In this document: positions 9,172 through 19,132 of the stretch, piece after piece
How positions within the stretch are numbered: position 1 is the first letter of the stretch
Layout: each line of letters begins with the position of its first letter
From: Paenibacillus sp. DMB20
GTDB lineage: Bacteria; Bacillota; Bacilli; Paenibacillales; Paenibacillaceae
Direction of reading: 5' to 3'
Assembly: GCF_000987955.1 (NCBI RefSeq)
Contig: NZ_LAZU01000031.1
Coordinates: forward strand, 62,001-126,000
DNA: 64,000 nt
The notes under the pieces: generated by a model
What the model was told of the DNA's origin: nothing
What the model saw: the letters and a program-made list of their open reading frames with translations, nothing else
Databases searched by the model: none
Made by a program: the position numbers and the translations under genes

Positions 9172-9930
9172 TTATGTGCTTCCCTCCTTTCGGTCATTTC
9201 GCCTGAATGGACACGTTGGCAGGGAGTCCAGGCTGTCACGTATAAAATATTGTTTCCACTCGTAGTTGTCTTCCGCGCCGTACAGCTTTAAATCCGGATG
9301 AGCCGTGACCTGGTCATAGGCCTCAAGCCTTCTCCGGATCGCCTTCTTGGTTTTTTCCGCCTGGACAGGCACAGCCCCGAATTCTTGAAGAACCCAGCGG
9401 GGCGTAAAAGCCAGAAGCATGCAAGAGAAGCTGCGGCTGCGGCGCAAGCTGTGTGCGGGCGTACCGCAATAAACAAAATACGGCTCGCCGTCAAAGCAAA
9501 ATTCCCAAAGGCAATCAGCCGGATTTTCCGGTAGATGAGCAGGCCAGGGCGCGCTGTCCAGCGCCGTTGTCCGGCTCAGCAGCGACCAGAACAGCCGCTC
9601 ATAATATTCGACGCCACCCTGCCGGTTCGGAAGCCCCGCCTCATCCTTTATAAAAACGACAAGCGAGGTATAGGTTCCGAATTCTTTAGACTGCCGTCCA
9701 TAACTTCGAAGCAGTTCAGCCAGTTCCTCTGCCGCTCCCGCTTCACGGGCCATCCGGACAAATCCGTACCGCAGATGATTCAAGGCGAATCCCTGTACAG
9801 CCGGAATGCAGGGGAATTTCGATGTGCGGTCTGTTAATTTTTCCGTCCATTTACCGACAGCATCCAGCTGCCAGGCACTGTAGCATTCAGGAGTTCGTGT
9901 AATGTCTTCAAGCTTCAATGGTCTAATCAT
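9172..9930 (-). CDS. YqcI/YcgG family protein
   Basis: A 252-residue cytoplasmic protein matching the YqcI/YcgG family. Marks are FPCIPAVQGFALNHLRYGF near the N-terminus, the Cys/His-rich CFDGEPYFVYCGTPAHSLRRSRSF in the middle and FTPRWVLQEFG. The family occurs in bacilli and other bacteria and has no firmly assigned role. The ATG at 9930 follows an AAGGAGGGGCG site. The gene stands alone, divergent from RNase J, and ends in a palindromic terminator. Confidence 0.8.
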   Translation of the reverse strand: MIRPLKLEDITRTPECYSAWQLDAVGKWTEKLTDRTSKFPCIPAVQGFALNHLRYGFVRMAREAGAAEELAELLRSYGRQSKEFGTYTSLVVFIKDEAGLPNRQGGVEYYERLFWSLLSRTTALDSAPWPAHLPENPADCLWEFCFDGEPYFVYCGTPAHSLRRSRSFSCMLLAFTPRWVLQEFGAVPVQAEKTKKAIRRRLEAYDQVTAHPDLKLYGAEDNYEWKQYFIRDSLDSLPTCPFRRNDRKEGST

Positions 9931-10198
9931 GCGGGACGCCCCTCCTTCTTACAGACTATAAAAAAGAAGGGCATGGGTGACTGTCCCATCCATTTTTTTG
10001 ACAATCAAATCCGCGGCTCCGTCCGTTCGGCCATCCTTTTCGTTTGGTGAAGTTTTCGGAAATACATTTCAATAAGTCTTAACTTTCTGATATCTTAATT
10101 AGAGATGCTTCCCGGCGACTTAGGTTTTAATTGTCTAAATCGTGAAATTCAACCGGGTATACGCCCTTAATTACCATAGAGAGGAATTCTTTCACATT

Positions 10199-11914
10199 AT
10201 GTCTAAACCCCTTCTAACAGAAAAGATTCAAGCGGCTCCTTCCAAGAAGCCCAAGCCATCATCGCCGCCCGTACGCATTTTCGCGCTCGGCGGATTAGGC
10301 GAAATCGGAAAAAATATGTATGCCGTCGAGTTCAGAAACGAAATTATTGTCATCGATGCCGGTCTGAAGTTCCCGGACGCCGATATGAGCGGCGTGGATT
10401 ATATCATTCCCGATATCCGTTATCTGATCGAGAACAAAAGCAAAATCAAAGGCCTGTTTCTTACGCACGGTCACGAGGACCATATCGGCGCCATACCTTA
10501 CGTGCTGCGGCAAATACAAATGCCGATTTACGGCGGACCGCTGACCATCGGTCTGGTCCGCGCGAAGCTTGAAGAACACCGGCTGCTGGATCAAAGCGAT
10601 CTGCGTGTGTTTCATGAAAGCGAAATCATCTCTTTCAAGCATCTTTCGGTTCATTTTTTCCGTACGACGCACAGCATTCCGGATGCTTTCGGCGTCGTTG
10701 TCGAGACGCCCTACGGTCCCGTCGTCCATACGGGCGATTTCAAGTTCGATTTTACCCCTGAGGATAAACCCGCGGACCTTCATAAAATTTTGAGCATTGG
10801 CCAAAGAGGCGTACTCGCTCTTCTCGCCGACAGCACCAACAGTGAACGCGAAGGCTTCACGCCATCGGAGCGGACCGTCGGCAATTCGATCCTGAAGCAG
10901 TTTCAGGAATGCCACGGACGGATCCTGTTCGCGACCTTTGCCTCCAACGTTCACCGGCTGCAGCAGGTGGTTGAGGCGGCCATCCGTACAGGCCGCAAAA
11001 TCGCCATTGTCGGACGCAGCATGGAAAAGGTGTTTGTCATCGGACAGGAGCTCGGTTACATTCGCATACCCGACGGCATGATGATCGACGTGAAAGCCGT
11101 GAACCGCTACCGTGACGATCAGGTCCTCATCATCTGCACCGGCAGCCAGGGAGAACCGAATGCCGCTCTTACCCGGATTGCCTCCGGAGCGCACAGATCC
11201 ATTCAAATTCATCCGGATGATACGGTGATTTTCTCGTCCTCGCCGATTCCGGGCAACACGCAGAACGTGAACCGCAGCATTGACCTTCTGATGCGTGCCG
11301 GGGCGGACGTTCGCTACGGATCCATTCTCGATATCCATACCTCCGGTCACGGCTGCCGGGAAGATTTGAAGCTTATGCTCAGCAGCCTTCGTCCCAAATA
11401 TTTCGTTCCGATTCACGGCGAATACCGGATGCTGCTGAATCACCGCGCCCTGGCGGTACAGGTCGGAATACCGGAGAATCACGTTTACCTGCTGAATATC
11501 GGGAACACGCTGTCCCTGTTCAGAAACGGCGCCCGAAAGGGCCGGAACATTCCATCCGGGGATATATACATCAACAACGGCGAGCTTCGAGCCCATGAAA
11601 AGGAACTTCTTGAAGAGCGCGTCCAGCTGGCACACGACGGTGTCGTCATTGTAGCTATAACGATTAACCGCGAGACCCGCAAGCTTCTGGCGGGGCCGGA
11701 GTTGATTACCCGTGGCTTTGTGTACATGCAGGATTCCAAGCCGCTGCTGCGCCGGGCCGAAGCCATACTCCGCAAGCATCTCAACAAGACGGGGGAACAG
11801 CGGGAATACGACCGAGCCGCATGGGAGCATATCACAACCACGACGCTGACTCGGTATTTCAAAAGAGAACTCGGACGCAGTCCGTACATCATGCCTTCCA
11901 TTATGGAGGTTTAG
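10199..11914 (+). CDS. ribonuclease J
   Basis: Metallo-beta-lactamase/beta-CASP RNase, 571 residues, with combined endonuclease and 5'-exonuclease activity in RNA decay and maturation. The zinc motif HGHEDH sits near residue 100 (LFLTHGHEDHIGA), with HTGDF, DSTN and the beta-CASP HTSGHG motif after it. The C-terminal domain covers about the last 120 residues. The ATG at 10199 follows GAGAGGAA; a GTG at 10142 would add 19 residues. The N-terminal 25 residues are a Lys/Pro/Ser-rich extension. Bacilli have paralogs J1 and J2; which one this is cannot be decided here. Confidence 0.95.
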   Translation: MSKPLLTEKIQAAPSKKPKPSSPPVRIFALGGLGEIGKNMYAVEFRNEIIVIDAGLKFPDADMSGVDYIIPDIRYLIENKSKIKGLFLTHGHEDHIGAIPYVLRQIQMPIYGGPLTIGLVRAKLEEHRLLDQSDLRVFHESEIISFKHLSVHFFRTTHSIPDAFGVVVETPYGPVVHTGDFKFDFTPEDKPADLHKILSIGQRGVLALLADSTNSEREGFTPSERTVGNSILKQFQECHGRILFATFASNVHRLQQVVEAAIRTGRKIAIVGRSMEKVFVIGQELGYIRIPDGMMIDVKAVNRYRDDQVLIICTGSQGEPNAALTRIASGAHRSIQIHPDDTVIFSSSPIPGNTQNVNRSIDLLMRAGADVRYGSILDIHTSGHGCREDLKLMLSSLRPKYFVPIHGEYRMLLNHRALAVQVGIPENHVYLLNIGNTLSLFRNGARKGRNIPSGDIYINNGELRAHEKELLEERVQLAHDGVVIVAITINRETRKLLAGPELITRGFVYMQDSKPLLRRAEAILRKHLNKTGEQREYDRAAWEHITTTTLTRYFKRELGRSPYIMPSIMEV

Positions 11915-11930
11915 CAGAATAGAACAAGCG

Positions 11931-11971
11931 AAAAACGCCATCTCCCTTTCAAAGGTTGATGGCGTTTTTTT
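11931..11971 (+). terminator. intrinsic terminator after RNase J
   Basis: Stem AAACGCCATC / GATGGCGTTT followed by T7. Confidence 0.85.
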
Positions 11972-12032
11972 GCAAAATAGGCAGCGGTTCAGGCATTTCA
12001 CCTGCGCCGCTGCCTATTTCAACCTGCTGCCC

Positions 12033-13251
12033 TTAATCCGCGAGCTCCCGGCCCTTGGTCTCCCGACCCAGAATCAAGACGGCAAAGGCGCCCACCAAAA
12101 TGGTTACAAAGAATAAAACAAATATCGATTCGATGCCGGTGCCCCGTTCTTTCAGCACGCCGACAAGCAGCGGCGCAATGACTCCGCCGATCCGCCCGAA
12201 GGACGTAGCGAGGCCAACGCCCGTCGAACGCACCCGGGTCGGATACAGCTCGGGGCTGTAGGCGTACAGACCGCCCCATGCGCCCAGGTTAAAGAACGAC
12301 AGACAGATGCCCGCCGCCAGCAGTGCGCCGACGGAATCGGCATAACCGAACCAGATCGCGCTTAATGCCGTGAACAGCAGGTACGTCACGAGCACAAATT
12401 TTCGGCCGAATTTTTCAATGAAATAAGCGGCCGTGAAATAACCCGGCAGCTGCGCAAGGGTCATGATCAGCACGTACTGAAAACTTTTCACCAGGCTGAA
12501 GCCTTTGTCCAGCATAACCGTAGGCAGCCACAGAAACATGCCGTAATAGGAAAAAACCACGGTAAACCACAACACCCACAGCATGATCGTCGTCCGGCGA
12601 TGCTCCTTGGACCAGACGGATTTCACCCGTTCCGCAAAGGTCAGCCGGCGGGCTTTCTTCTGCTGGACATATCTGGGCGAATCCTCAATGGCACGCCGCA
12701 GATACAGGGCATACAGCGCCGGGAGCGCTCCGATCACGAATGCGGCACGCCAGCCGTAATCCGGTATGATGAAAAAAGCGATCAACGCCGACAGAATCCA
12801 TCCTGCGGCCCAAAAGCTTTCCAGCAATACGACCGCCCTGCCCCGGTCTTCCACCGGCATGCTCTCGGATACAAGCGTCGAAGCAACCGGCAGCTCTCCC
12901 CCCCAAGCCAAACCCTCCGATGAACCTGAAAATGCAAAGCATCGCAAAGCCGGTCGCAAGGGCAGACAACCCGCTGGCCGCCGAGAATAGGAGCAGCGTC
13001 CACAGCAATATATTTTTTCGGCCGTACTTGTCCGCCATAAACCCTGCCAATGCCGCCCCGAACACCATGCCGATGGACGTGGTGCTGGTCAGAACGCCCA
13101 CCTGTTGTGAGCTCAGCGACCATTCCTTGGCTAACGCAGCCACAACAAAAGAGATCATTCCGACGTCCATCGCATCAAACATCCAGCTCAGACCGGCGCT
13201 GAACAGCAATTTTCTCCGTTTCGGATCGTTCATTAAATGAGTCCGGCTCAT
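12033..13251 (-). CDS. niaP: NiaP-like MFS transporter (frameshifted as read)
   Basis: Major facilitator transporter of about 405 residues with 12 membrane segments, resembling Bacillus niacin permease NiaP: FDAMDVG in segment 1, the GLGGELPVASTLVSE stretch, and SYYGMFLWLPTVML. The signature ADKYGRK loop is in the N-terminal half. The break is at the C7 run 12898-12904; removing one base joins GGFGLGG to ELPVAS. The ATG at 13251 follows GGAAGGAGGG. It likely imports niacin or a similar aromatic acid. The symbol rests on resemblance, not on context. Confidence 0.8.
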
Positions 13252-13540
13252 GAACAGCCCTCCTTCCACCTATATATCTTTCTATTATTTAAGGACAAGG
13301 ATGCATCCGGTCAAGCATTTTATCGATTTTCGCGGCCATCTTTTTTTTCCTGCTAAACCATAGCGCCTGTTTTCTTGATTCCCGGAAAGCGAAGCTTCAT
13401 TCCCGCAACTCTAACTGAAATGAAAAATAATGGTTTTTTTTTAGCTTGAACAGCAAGCTTTTTTTCGTTTATTGTGGAAGTAGCAAGCATATATATAATT
13501 TTGTAGTACATGTATGGACCGTTAAAAGGAGTTTGCGAGT
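13252..13540. other. intergenic region with an orphan plus-strand terminator
   Basis: Divergent spacer. The hairpin AGCTTG/CAAGCT at 13443-13459 followed by T7 would end a plus-strand transcript, yet no plus-strand gene precedes it. A TATAAT box near 13493 suits the following gene. A small RNA between about 13270 and 13465 is possible but not shown. Confidence 0.4.
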
Positions 13541-14164
13541 ATGTATACGGAACAAGATATTTGGATCGTGCTTACAGGCACGGGCACCTGGTTCAGCAGG
13601 ATGATCCAATGCTTCACGAACGCCCCGCTGAATCACGCATCTATCGCGTTTGATCCCGAACTGCGCGAGGTTTACAGCTTCGGACGTAAACAAGCGAACA
13701 ATCCGTTCAACGGCGGTCTGGTCCGTGAAAATTTACGGGCACCGTTCTTCTGTTCCTCGGAATCCGCCATTTACCGCTGCCGCGTCAGCTCCGAGGATTA
13801 TCAGCGAATGTACAATCTGGTTAAGGAAATGATGCGCGACCAGGATCGCTACAAGTACAATCTGCTAGGTCTGCTCGGCATTCTGTTCAGAGTCCATATC
13901 GACCGCGCCGACGCTTACTTCTGTTCCCACTTCGTAGCTACCGTGTTCGAACGCGCCGGACTGCGTCCGGTGAACAAGCCACCGCATCTGGTCACACCCG
14001 AGGACTTCTCCAATTCACCGCAGCTGCACGAAATATACCGAGGACCCCTTCACGGTTATTTGACGGATATCACAAGCTCGACATTGACCCCTTCCTCTTT
14101 TAGTCCGGTCGTAACGGACGCGAAAGACAGAGGAAAGTTTTTCAGATTCGGCAGAACGGGCTAA
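13541..14164 (+). CDS. YiiX-like permuted papain-fold amidase protein
   Basis: A 207-residue cytoplasmic protein of the permuted NlpC/P60 (YiiX/YebB-like) type. The order is catalytic His first (NHASIAFD, residue about 31) and Cys later (DAYFCSHFVATVFERAG), the circular permutation that defines the group. The family hydrolyses amide or thioester bonds, but the substrate here is unknown. The ATG follows an AAAAGGAG site and the gene ends at a strong terminator. It is a single-gene unit. Confidence 0.75.
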   Translation: MYTEQDIWIVLTGTGTWFSRMIQCFTNAPLNHASIAFDPELREVYSFGRKQANNPFNGGLVRENLRAPFFCSSESAIYRCRVSSEDYQRMYNLVKEMMRDQDRYKYNLLGLLGILFRVHIDRADAYFCSHFVATVFERAGLRPVNKPPHLVTPEDFSNSPQLHEIYRGPLHGYLTDITSSTLTPSSFSPVVTDAKDRGKFFRFGRTG

Positions 14165-14220
14165 CATGATTTGCATGCGGAGCGACCGTAAATGCCGCCC
14201 AATACGAACGTAATATGCAA

Positions 14221-14253
14221 AAAGGCAGCCGGATAAAAATCCGGCTGCTTTTT
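14221..14253. terminator. bidirectional intrinsic terminator
   Basis: Stem GCAGCCGGAT / ATCCGGCTGC with T5 on both strands, between convergent genes. Confidence 0.85.
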
Positions 14254-14284
14254 CATATATAAACATGTGTTTTATTCTTGCTGC

Positions 14285-14923
14285 TTAAGCGGACGGCGTT
14301 TGCTGATCGGGCATGCTTTCCAGGACGGGCTGTTCGGCGGCAGCCTGGACCGCTTCGCTCCGCTTGCGCTTACGTCTTCTGTTCAGATATACGCCGATCA
14401 GGAGCAAAGGCACGGCTATGATGAAAATATAAAGCGAAAACGTTTTTTCACCATGCCTTCCGCGCTTCTTCCATACAAGTAAAACAAGGCGCCTACGACA
14501 TAAAATTTGGTCGCTCTCCCAACCGCCGCATAAGCCATAAGCCTCCACAGCGGAAAATTCAGGCAGCCGGACAAAATCGTAAACACCTTAAAAGGAATCG
14601 GTGTAAACGATCCTACCAGGATTGCTGCCTCGCCGTTTTTCTGAAACCTTTCGGTAGCCGCGTCGATCCACTCTTTTTTTAAAATCTTGTACAGCACCGA
14701 CTTGCCCAGCAGCTTGCCGATCAAGTAGCCGACAGGCGTTCCGAGCAAACAGCCGATAAAACCGGCCGTTGCCAGCCAAAGAGCGGACGACGGATGAAGA
14801 ATGCTTAAAGAAACTTGAAGGAAAAAAGCGGGAATCGGAAAGATAACGGCGTCAAAAAATGAATGAATAAACAAACCCCATGGTCCAAACTCCATTAAAA
14901 AAATCCAGTATGCCCTGAAACAT
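14285..14923 (-). CDS. VTT-domain (YqaA/DedA-like) membrane protein (two frameshifts as read)
   Basis: Membrane protein with the VTT (SNARE-associated) fold. It starts MFQGILDFL then MEFGPWGLFIHSFFDAVIFPIPAFFLQ, with the GTPVGYLIGKLLGKSVLYK and FTPIPFKVFTILSGC motifs, and ends with a hydrophobic segment and an RRRKRKR tail. Two breaks are needed. Removing one base at the A7 run 14897-14903 links the ATG at 14923 (site AGGGGTTGAG) to the core, and adding one base at the T6 run 14443-14448 links the core to the tail. The restored length is about 212. DedA-like proteins move lipids or ions; the role here is unknown. Confidence 0.75.
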
Positions 14924-15082
14924 ATCTCAACCCCTAAACATTTTCTAATGCCTCTATAAAAGACCTTTGTGTAAAGTATATCACAATATGGTGAATGAAG
15001 GCGCCTAACATCTGGAATTCGATGAATCGTGCGCGCGGACCCTTCTACTCTATTATAAATATGCAGAAACCTCGTAAAAAAT

Positions 15083-15127
15083 AAACGTCAACCGACGTAC
15101 TTTAAACGATGGCAAGCCTTATTTAGT
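15083..15127. repeat. degenerate partial copy of the intergenic hairpin repeat
   Basis: The ACGTCaacCGACGTACTTT end of the repeat is recognisable; the rest has decayed. Confidence 0.45.
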
Positions 15128-15198
15128 TTTTGTGTTTTTCTATGGATAAAAGAATATTTCAGCTTCGCTTAAAACTCATGCATTTCTTTGATTAAAAG

Positions 15199-15230
15199 TA
15201 AAAAAAGCCTTTCAATACAGAAAGGCTTTT
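15199..15230 (-). terminator. intrinsic terminator after pyridoxine kinase
   Basis: Stem AAAGCCTTTC / GAAAGGCTTT with T7 on the minus strand. Confidence 0.8.
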
Positions 15231-15265
15231 GTGGAGTTTGTTTTTCATTTTCCAGAGGTTTCAGG

Positions 15266-16073
15266 CTACAGGTTCGCCCGATGCGCGGAATGACGCGTAG
15301 GACCGACAAAATCGTTCAGCCGGAATCCGTTTGCTATGGCCTGCGTAATGAATTGTTTAGCCTGCTGTACCGACTCGCGGACCGTGAAACCTTTCGCCAA
15401 ACCGGCCGTTACGGCAGCGGAGGACGTGCAGCCGGCCCCGTGCGTGAATTGGGTCGGAACCGAATCCGCCTCAAACCATTCAAATGTTTTGCCGTCAAAC
15501 AGCAAGTCCATCGCCTTTCCTTCCTGTATTCTGCCCCTGTCCTTGATCAGGACGTTTTTTCGCGCCCTTGCCGTGAATGATTGCCGCGGCCTCCTGCATC
15601 TCTTCCGGCGTCTTGATCGGGCCTGTTCTCGCAAGCTGGGAGGCTTCAAACAGGTTCGGCGTAACCAAATCGGCTCGAGGCAGCAGAAACTCGATCATCG
15701 CTTCGGTATTTTCCGGCTGCAGTACTTCATCGGTGCCTTTGCATACCATGACCGGGTCTATGACAACCCGCTTCAGGTTATAGCGGTCGATATATTGGGA
15801 AACAAGTTCAATAATTTCAACGGACCCGAGCATGCCCGTTTTCATGGCATCCATTCCGATCCCTTCGATAACGGTCTTCAGCTGGGTTTCCACAATTTCA
15901 AGCGCGACCGGAAATACCTGATGATTCCAGGTACCGGGCTCCATGCAAACAATGGTCGTCAATGCCGTCATGCCGTATACGTCAAGCTCTTGAAAAGTCT
16001 TTAGGTCCGCTTGAATGCCGGCGCCGCCGCTTGTGTCGGACCCGGCAATCGTCAATGCTTTCTTGATCGTCAT
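15266..16073 (-). CDS. pdxK: pyridoxine kinase, PdxK/ThiD2 type (frameshifted as read)
   Basis: Ribokinase-fold kinase that phosphorylates vitamin B6 alcohols/aldehydes, about 268 residues. It resembles Bacillus PdxK: KALTIAGSDTSGGAGIQADLKTF at the start, WNHQVFP, VVIDPVMVCKG, the anion-hole THGAGCTSSAA with the catalytic Asp replaced by Cys as in this subgroup, and NDFVGPTRHSA at the end. The break is at the T6 run 15555-15560; removing one base joins HGKGAKN to VLIKDRG. A ThiD (HMP-phosphate kinase) role is the alternative; the WNHQVFP and VGPT motifs favour PdxK. Confidence 0.85.
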
Positions 16074-16160
16074 GATGATCCCCTATCCCTTCCTGCCAAA
16101 TGAGGTCTATACTTCTTATATATTAAAAAATTTAACCTTCGAAATCCATAGAAAAAAAAT

Positions 16161-16916
16161 CTACCGGGGATCCTGCTCCGTAAGAATAAGCGGACCGTCC
16201 TTCGTGATGGCAATGGTATGCTCATATTGGGCCGACCATTTTCCGTCCTTGGTCCGGGCGGTCCAACCGTCATCGTCGATCTTGCAGGCGTAGGTTCCGA
16301 TGTTCAGCATCGGTTCAATCGTGATAACCATCCCTTCTTTCAGGCGCGGTCCGCGATGCGGCGGTCCGTAATGCGGCACCTGCGGCTCCTCATGCATTTC
16401 CTCGCCGATGGCATGACCGACGAAATGGCGGACGACAGACAGGTTTTCGGATTCGGCGTACTTCTGGATGGCATGGGAAATATCGCCGATCCGGTTGCCG
16501 ACCACCGCCTGTTCGATACCGAGATAAAGCGATTTTTTCGTTACATCCAGCAGATGACGGGCTTCGTCCGAAATATCTCCTACCGCATACGACCATGCGG
16601 AGTCCGCAAGCCAACCGTCAAGTCTGACAACCATATCAATCGTCACGATATCCCCGTTTTTCAGAGGGGTTTCGTTCGGAAACCCATGGCAGATCACATC
16701 ATTGACCGAAGCGCAGGTGGCATAGGGATACCCGTTATACCCTTTTTGCTCCGGGGAAGCGCCGTGTTCCTCCAAAAATTTTTCCACGAACCGGTCAATC
16801 TCCATCGTCGTGACGCCAGGTTTAATCATTCCGGCAATTTGCCGGTGGCATTCTGCAAGAAGCTCACCCGCTTTTTTCATTTTCGCAATTTGTTCTTCCG
16901 TTTTGATGATGATCAT
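16161..16916 (-). CDS. map: methionine aminopeptidase, type I
   Basis: Removes the initiator methionine from new proteins in the cytoplasm; 251 residues, the type I length. The pita-bread fold ligands are visible: Asp in IDMVVRLDGW and the following ADSAWSY, His in GHAIGEEMHEEPQVPHYG, Glu in TIEPM and Glu in YEHTIAI. The ATG at 16916 has an AAGGGAGTG site. It does not sit in the ribosomal-protein cluster, so it is probably a second MAP paralog, as bacilli often have. Confidence 0.93.
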   Translation of the reverse strand: MIIIKTEEQIAKMKKAGELLAECHRQIAGMIKPGVTTMEIDRFVEKFLEEHGASPEQKGYNGYPYATCASVNDVICHGFPNETPLKNGDIVTIDMVVRLDGWLADSAWSYAVGDISDEARHLLDVTKKSLYLGIEQAVVGNRIGDISHAIQKYAESENLSVVRHFVGHAIGEEMHEEPQVPHYGPPHRGPRLKEGMVITIEPMLNIGTYACKIDDDGWTARTKDGKWSAQYEHTIAITKDGPLILTEQDPR

Positions 16917-17175
16917 CCAAGCACTCCCTTTGAGAAAAAATTCTTATAAACGCCCAAAAAGCCTTAACGGCCGATATCATTGGACAGGCGGCGAAAGGCC
17001 TCCCGTTCATTTCGGCCCGTAAGGCTGGTTCCTTCCTACGGCTTAACCTCGTATACACCGTCGTTGTAAGGGAAAAATAATAATGCCTCTAATAATATTA
17101 TTCTACTCCTGTATGACGGCAACCACAATAAGCCGGGTATTTAAAAAAAACTTCTCAGTCGGCGCACCCTTTTTC
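16917..17175. other. intergenic stretch, no gene seen
   Basis: About 260 bases upstream of map and downstream of the HTH gene. Only short shadow frames and AT-rich sequence are present; no clear terminator or operator was found. Confidence 0.5.
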
Positions 17176-17440
17176 TTAAAATAATTCCCCGCCTTGTTTA
17201 TGGTTATACCCGGTACTGCGGTCGAGCTCTTCAGGGATCATTTCATAGAGTTCCTCCACCCGGCAGCCGACCGTATCCCCAATGGACAGAGCGACCTTCA
17301 GAGGCATCACTCTTTTTATTTTCGATGTAGTCGGACACACGCTCGGGCTTATACTTCAGCTTGCGGGAAAGCTCCGCAGCCGTCATTCCGGCCTCGTCCA
17401 GCCGTTCGTGAAGGAGACAGCGCCCCAAATCGAATTTCAT
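17176..17440 (-). CDS. small XRE-type HTH regulator (frameshifted as read)
   Basis: HTH protein of about 87 residues. The start has the Cro/C1 helix-turn-helix: LLHERLDEAGMTAAELSRKLKYKPERVSDYIENK. Removing one base from the T5 run 17313-17317 continues the frame as RVMPLKVALSIGDTVGCRVEELYEMIPEE to a TAA at 17176, the normal layout of single-domain XRE proteins. The ATG at 17440 lies ten bases after AGAGGCGG. The target is unknown. Confidence 0.75.
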
Positions 17441-17625
17441 ACTGTCATTCACCGCCTCTAATGCTTAGATAAACTTATTATTAACGCTCCCTCTGTCCCT
17501 TAATCCTGAGGGTTTAGCGCATGTATGCTTAATATTTTGAATACTCCGAGAAGCACGGGACACGAATAGGCTGAATTTCTTCATCGTTTCCCAAATATCG
17601 ACATAACAGATTTCGACGTGGCCAA

Positions 17626-17673
17626 AAATAAAACAGCCCTCCTATCCGCAAGCGTGCGGATAGAAGGGCTGTT
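17626..17673 (-). terminator. intrinsic terminator after melA
   Basis: Long stem AACAGCCCT..CTATCCGCA / TGCGGATAG..AGGGCTGTT followed by a TTTATTTTT tail on the minus strand. Confidence 0.8.
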
Positions 17674-17693
17674 GCTATGATGCCTTCGATATC

Positions 17694-18992
17694 TTATTTA
17701 AACGCCGGCAGCCAGCTGCCGTGCGCCTCAATCAGGTCGTCGCACAGCGCCGTAATGTCATCCAGGGACAGTTCGGCGGACGTATGCGGGTCCAGCATGG
17801 CCGCATGGTAGATATGCTCCTTTTTGCCGGTCAGGGCAGCTTCGATCGTAAGGAGCTGGGTATTGATGTTAGTGCGATTCAGCGCCGCCAGCTGCGGCGG
17901 CAAATCTCCCACGTAGGTCGGGGTTACGCCGGACGCATCGACAAGGCAAGGCACTTCCACGCATGCCTCTTTCGGCAGGTTGGTTATCAGACCGGTATTC
18001 ATGACGTTGCCGCCGATTTTGAACGGTACGTTGGTTTCCATGGCCTCCATAATATAAGAGGCATATTCATTGGATCGGTTGTGCTCGATGCTCTGGCTTT
18101 CGAACAGCTTCTCCCGCATTTGCTTCCAACCGTTAATCTGATTGACGCACCGGCGCGGATACTCATCCAGCGGAATGTTGTACTTCTCGATCAGCTCGGG
18201 ATAGCTGCGCTTGATGAAATACGGATGGTATTCGGCGTTATGCTCCGAAGACTCGGTTACATAATAACCGAATCGCAGCATGAGCTCGAAACGCACCATG
18301 TCATGATGCTTTTCCTTTTGCTTTTCCGCCGCGCGGCGCTTGATTTCCGGATATAGGTCGATCCCGTCCTTCTTGACCTCAAGCAGCCAGGCCATATGGT
18401 TGATGCCCGCAATCTTGGACTCTACGCCGGCCGTATCCATTTCAAGCGATCCGAACAGGCTGGGTACGCACACCTGGACGCTGTGGCACAGCCCTACCGT
18501 TTTGACCCCGCCTGCCGTATTCATGACATTGGTCAGCACCGCCATCGGGTTCGTGTAATTCAAGAACCAGGCATCCGGGCATACTTCCTGGATATCGCGC
18601 GCAAAATCCAGCATGACGGGAATGGTGCGCAAATTGCGGAAAATGCCGCCGATGCCGATGGTATCCGCTATCGTCTGCCGCAGGCCGTATTTTTTCGGGA
18701 TTTCAAAATCCGTAATCGTACACGGATCATAGCCGCCCACTTGAATGGCATTGATGACATATTTGGCTCCTCTGAGCGCCTCTTTCCGGTCGGAATACGA
18801 TTTGATCACGCATGTGCTTCCGATGGTCGCCTTAATGCTGTTCAACAGGCGCTCCGAATCCCGAAGACGCTCCGGATCAATATCGAACAATGCGAGTTCA
18901 AAGCCCTGCAGCGCAGGCGTAGACATGACGTCACCGAGGACGTTTTTGGCGAAAACGGTGCTTCCCGCGCCCATAAACGTAATTTTGGACAT
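17694..18992 (-). CDS. melA: alpha-galactosidase, GH4 family
   Basis: NAD- and Mn-dependent GH4 glycosidase, 432 residues, the length of Bacillus MelA. It has the Rossmann motif GAGSTVFAKN at the N-terminus, FDIDPERL, the sugar/metal-binding NYTNPMAV, the GLCHSVQ motif with its Cys and His, and GINHMAW with the metal His. It cleaves alpha-galactosides such as melibiose in the cytoplasm after uptake. No transporter is adjacent. The ATG has a GGAGGGAATC site. A weak cre-like sequence at 19101-19114 upstream hints at CcpA control. Confidence 0.9.
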   Translation of the reverse strand: MSKITFMGAGSTVFAKNVLGDVMSTPALQGFELALFDIDPERLRDSERLLNSIKATIGSTCVIKSYSDRKEALRGAKYVINAIQVGGYDPCTITDFEIPKKYGLRQTIADTIGIGGIFRNLRTIPVMLDFARDIQEVCPDAWFLNYTNPMAVLTNVMNTAGGVKTVGLCHSVQVCVPSLFGSLEMDTAGVESKIAGINHMAWLLEVKKDGIDLYPEIKRRAAEKQKEKHHDMVRFELMLRFGYYVTESSEHNAEYHPYFIKRSYPELIEKYNIPLDEYPRRCVNQINGWKQMREKLFESQSIEHNRSNEYASYIMEAMETNVPFKIGGNVMNTGLITNLPKEACVEVPCLVDASGVTPTYVGDLPPQLAALNRTNINTQLLTIEAALTGKKEHIYHAAMLDPHTSAELSLDDITALCDDLIEAHGSWLPAFK

Positions 18993-19132
18993 GAATGATT
19001 CCCTCCTATGGTTTCTCGCCTAAAGCTTGAATTAACTATAACCGCTAAACTCTGCGAAAAACATGGAGAAACCCCAGCAATACATGTCATAATCCCATTT
19101 TTGTATCCGCTTACGAAGTTTTGATTCCCCGG

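Noticed and set aside
9960..10000. Hairpin ATGGG/CCCAT with T run between YqcI/YcgG gene and RNase J as a riboswitch
   Set aside because: Stem is only about five base pairs and no known aptamer motif is present; not enough to claim a regulatory RNA.
10295..12001. Open frame of 568 codons on the minus strand opposite RNase J
   Set aside because: It lies wholly antisense to a strongly conserved gene, and its composition (His, Arg and Val-rich, no motif) is typical of a shadow frame.
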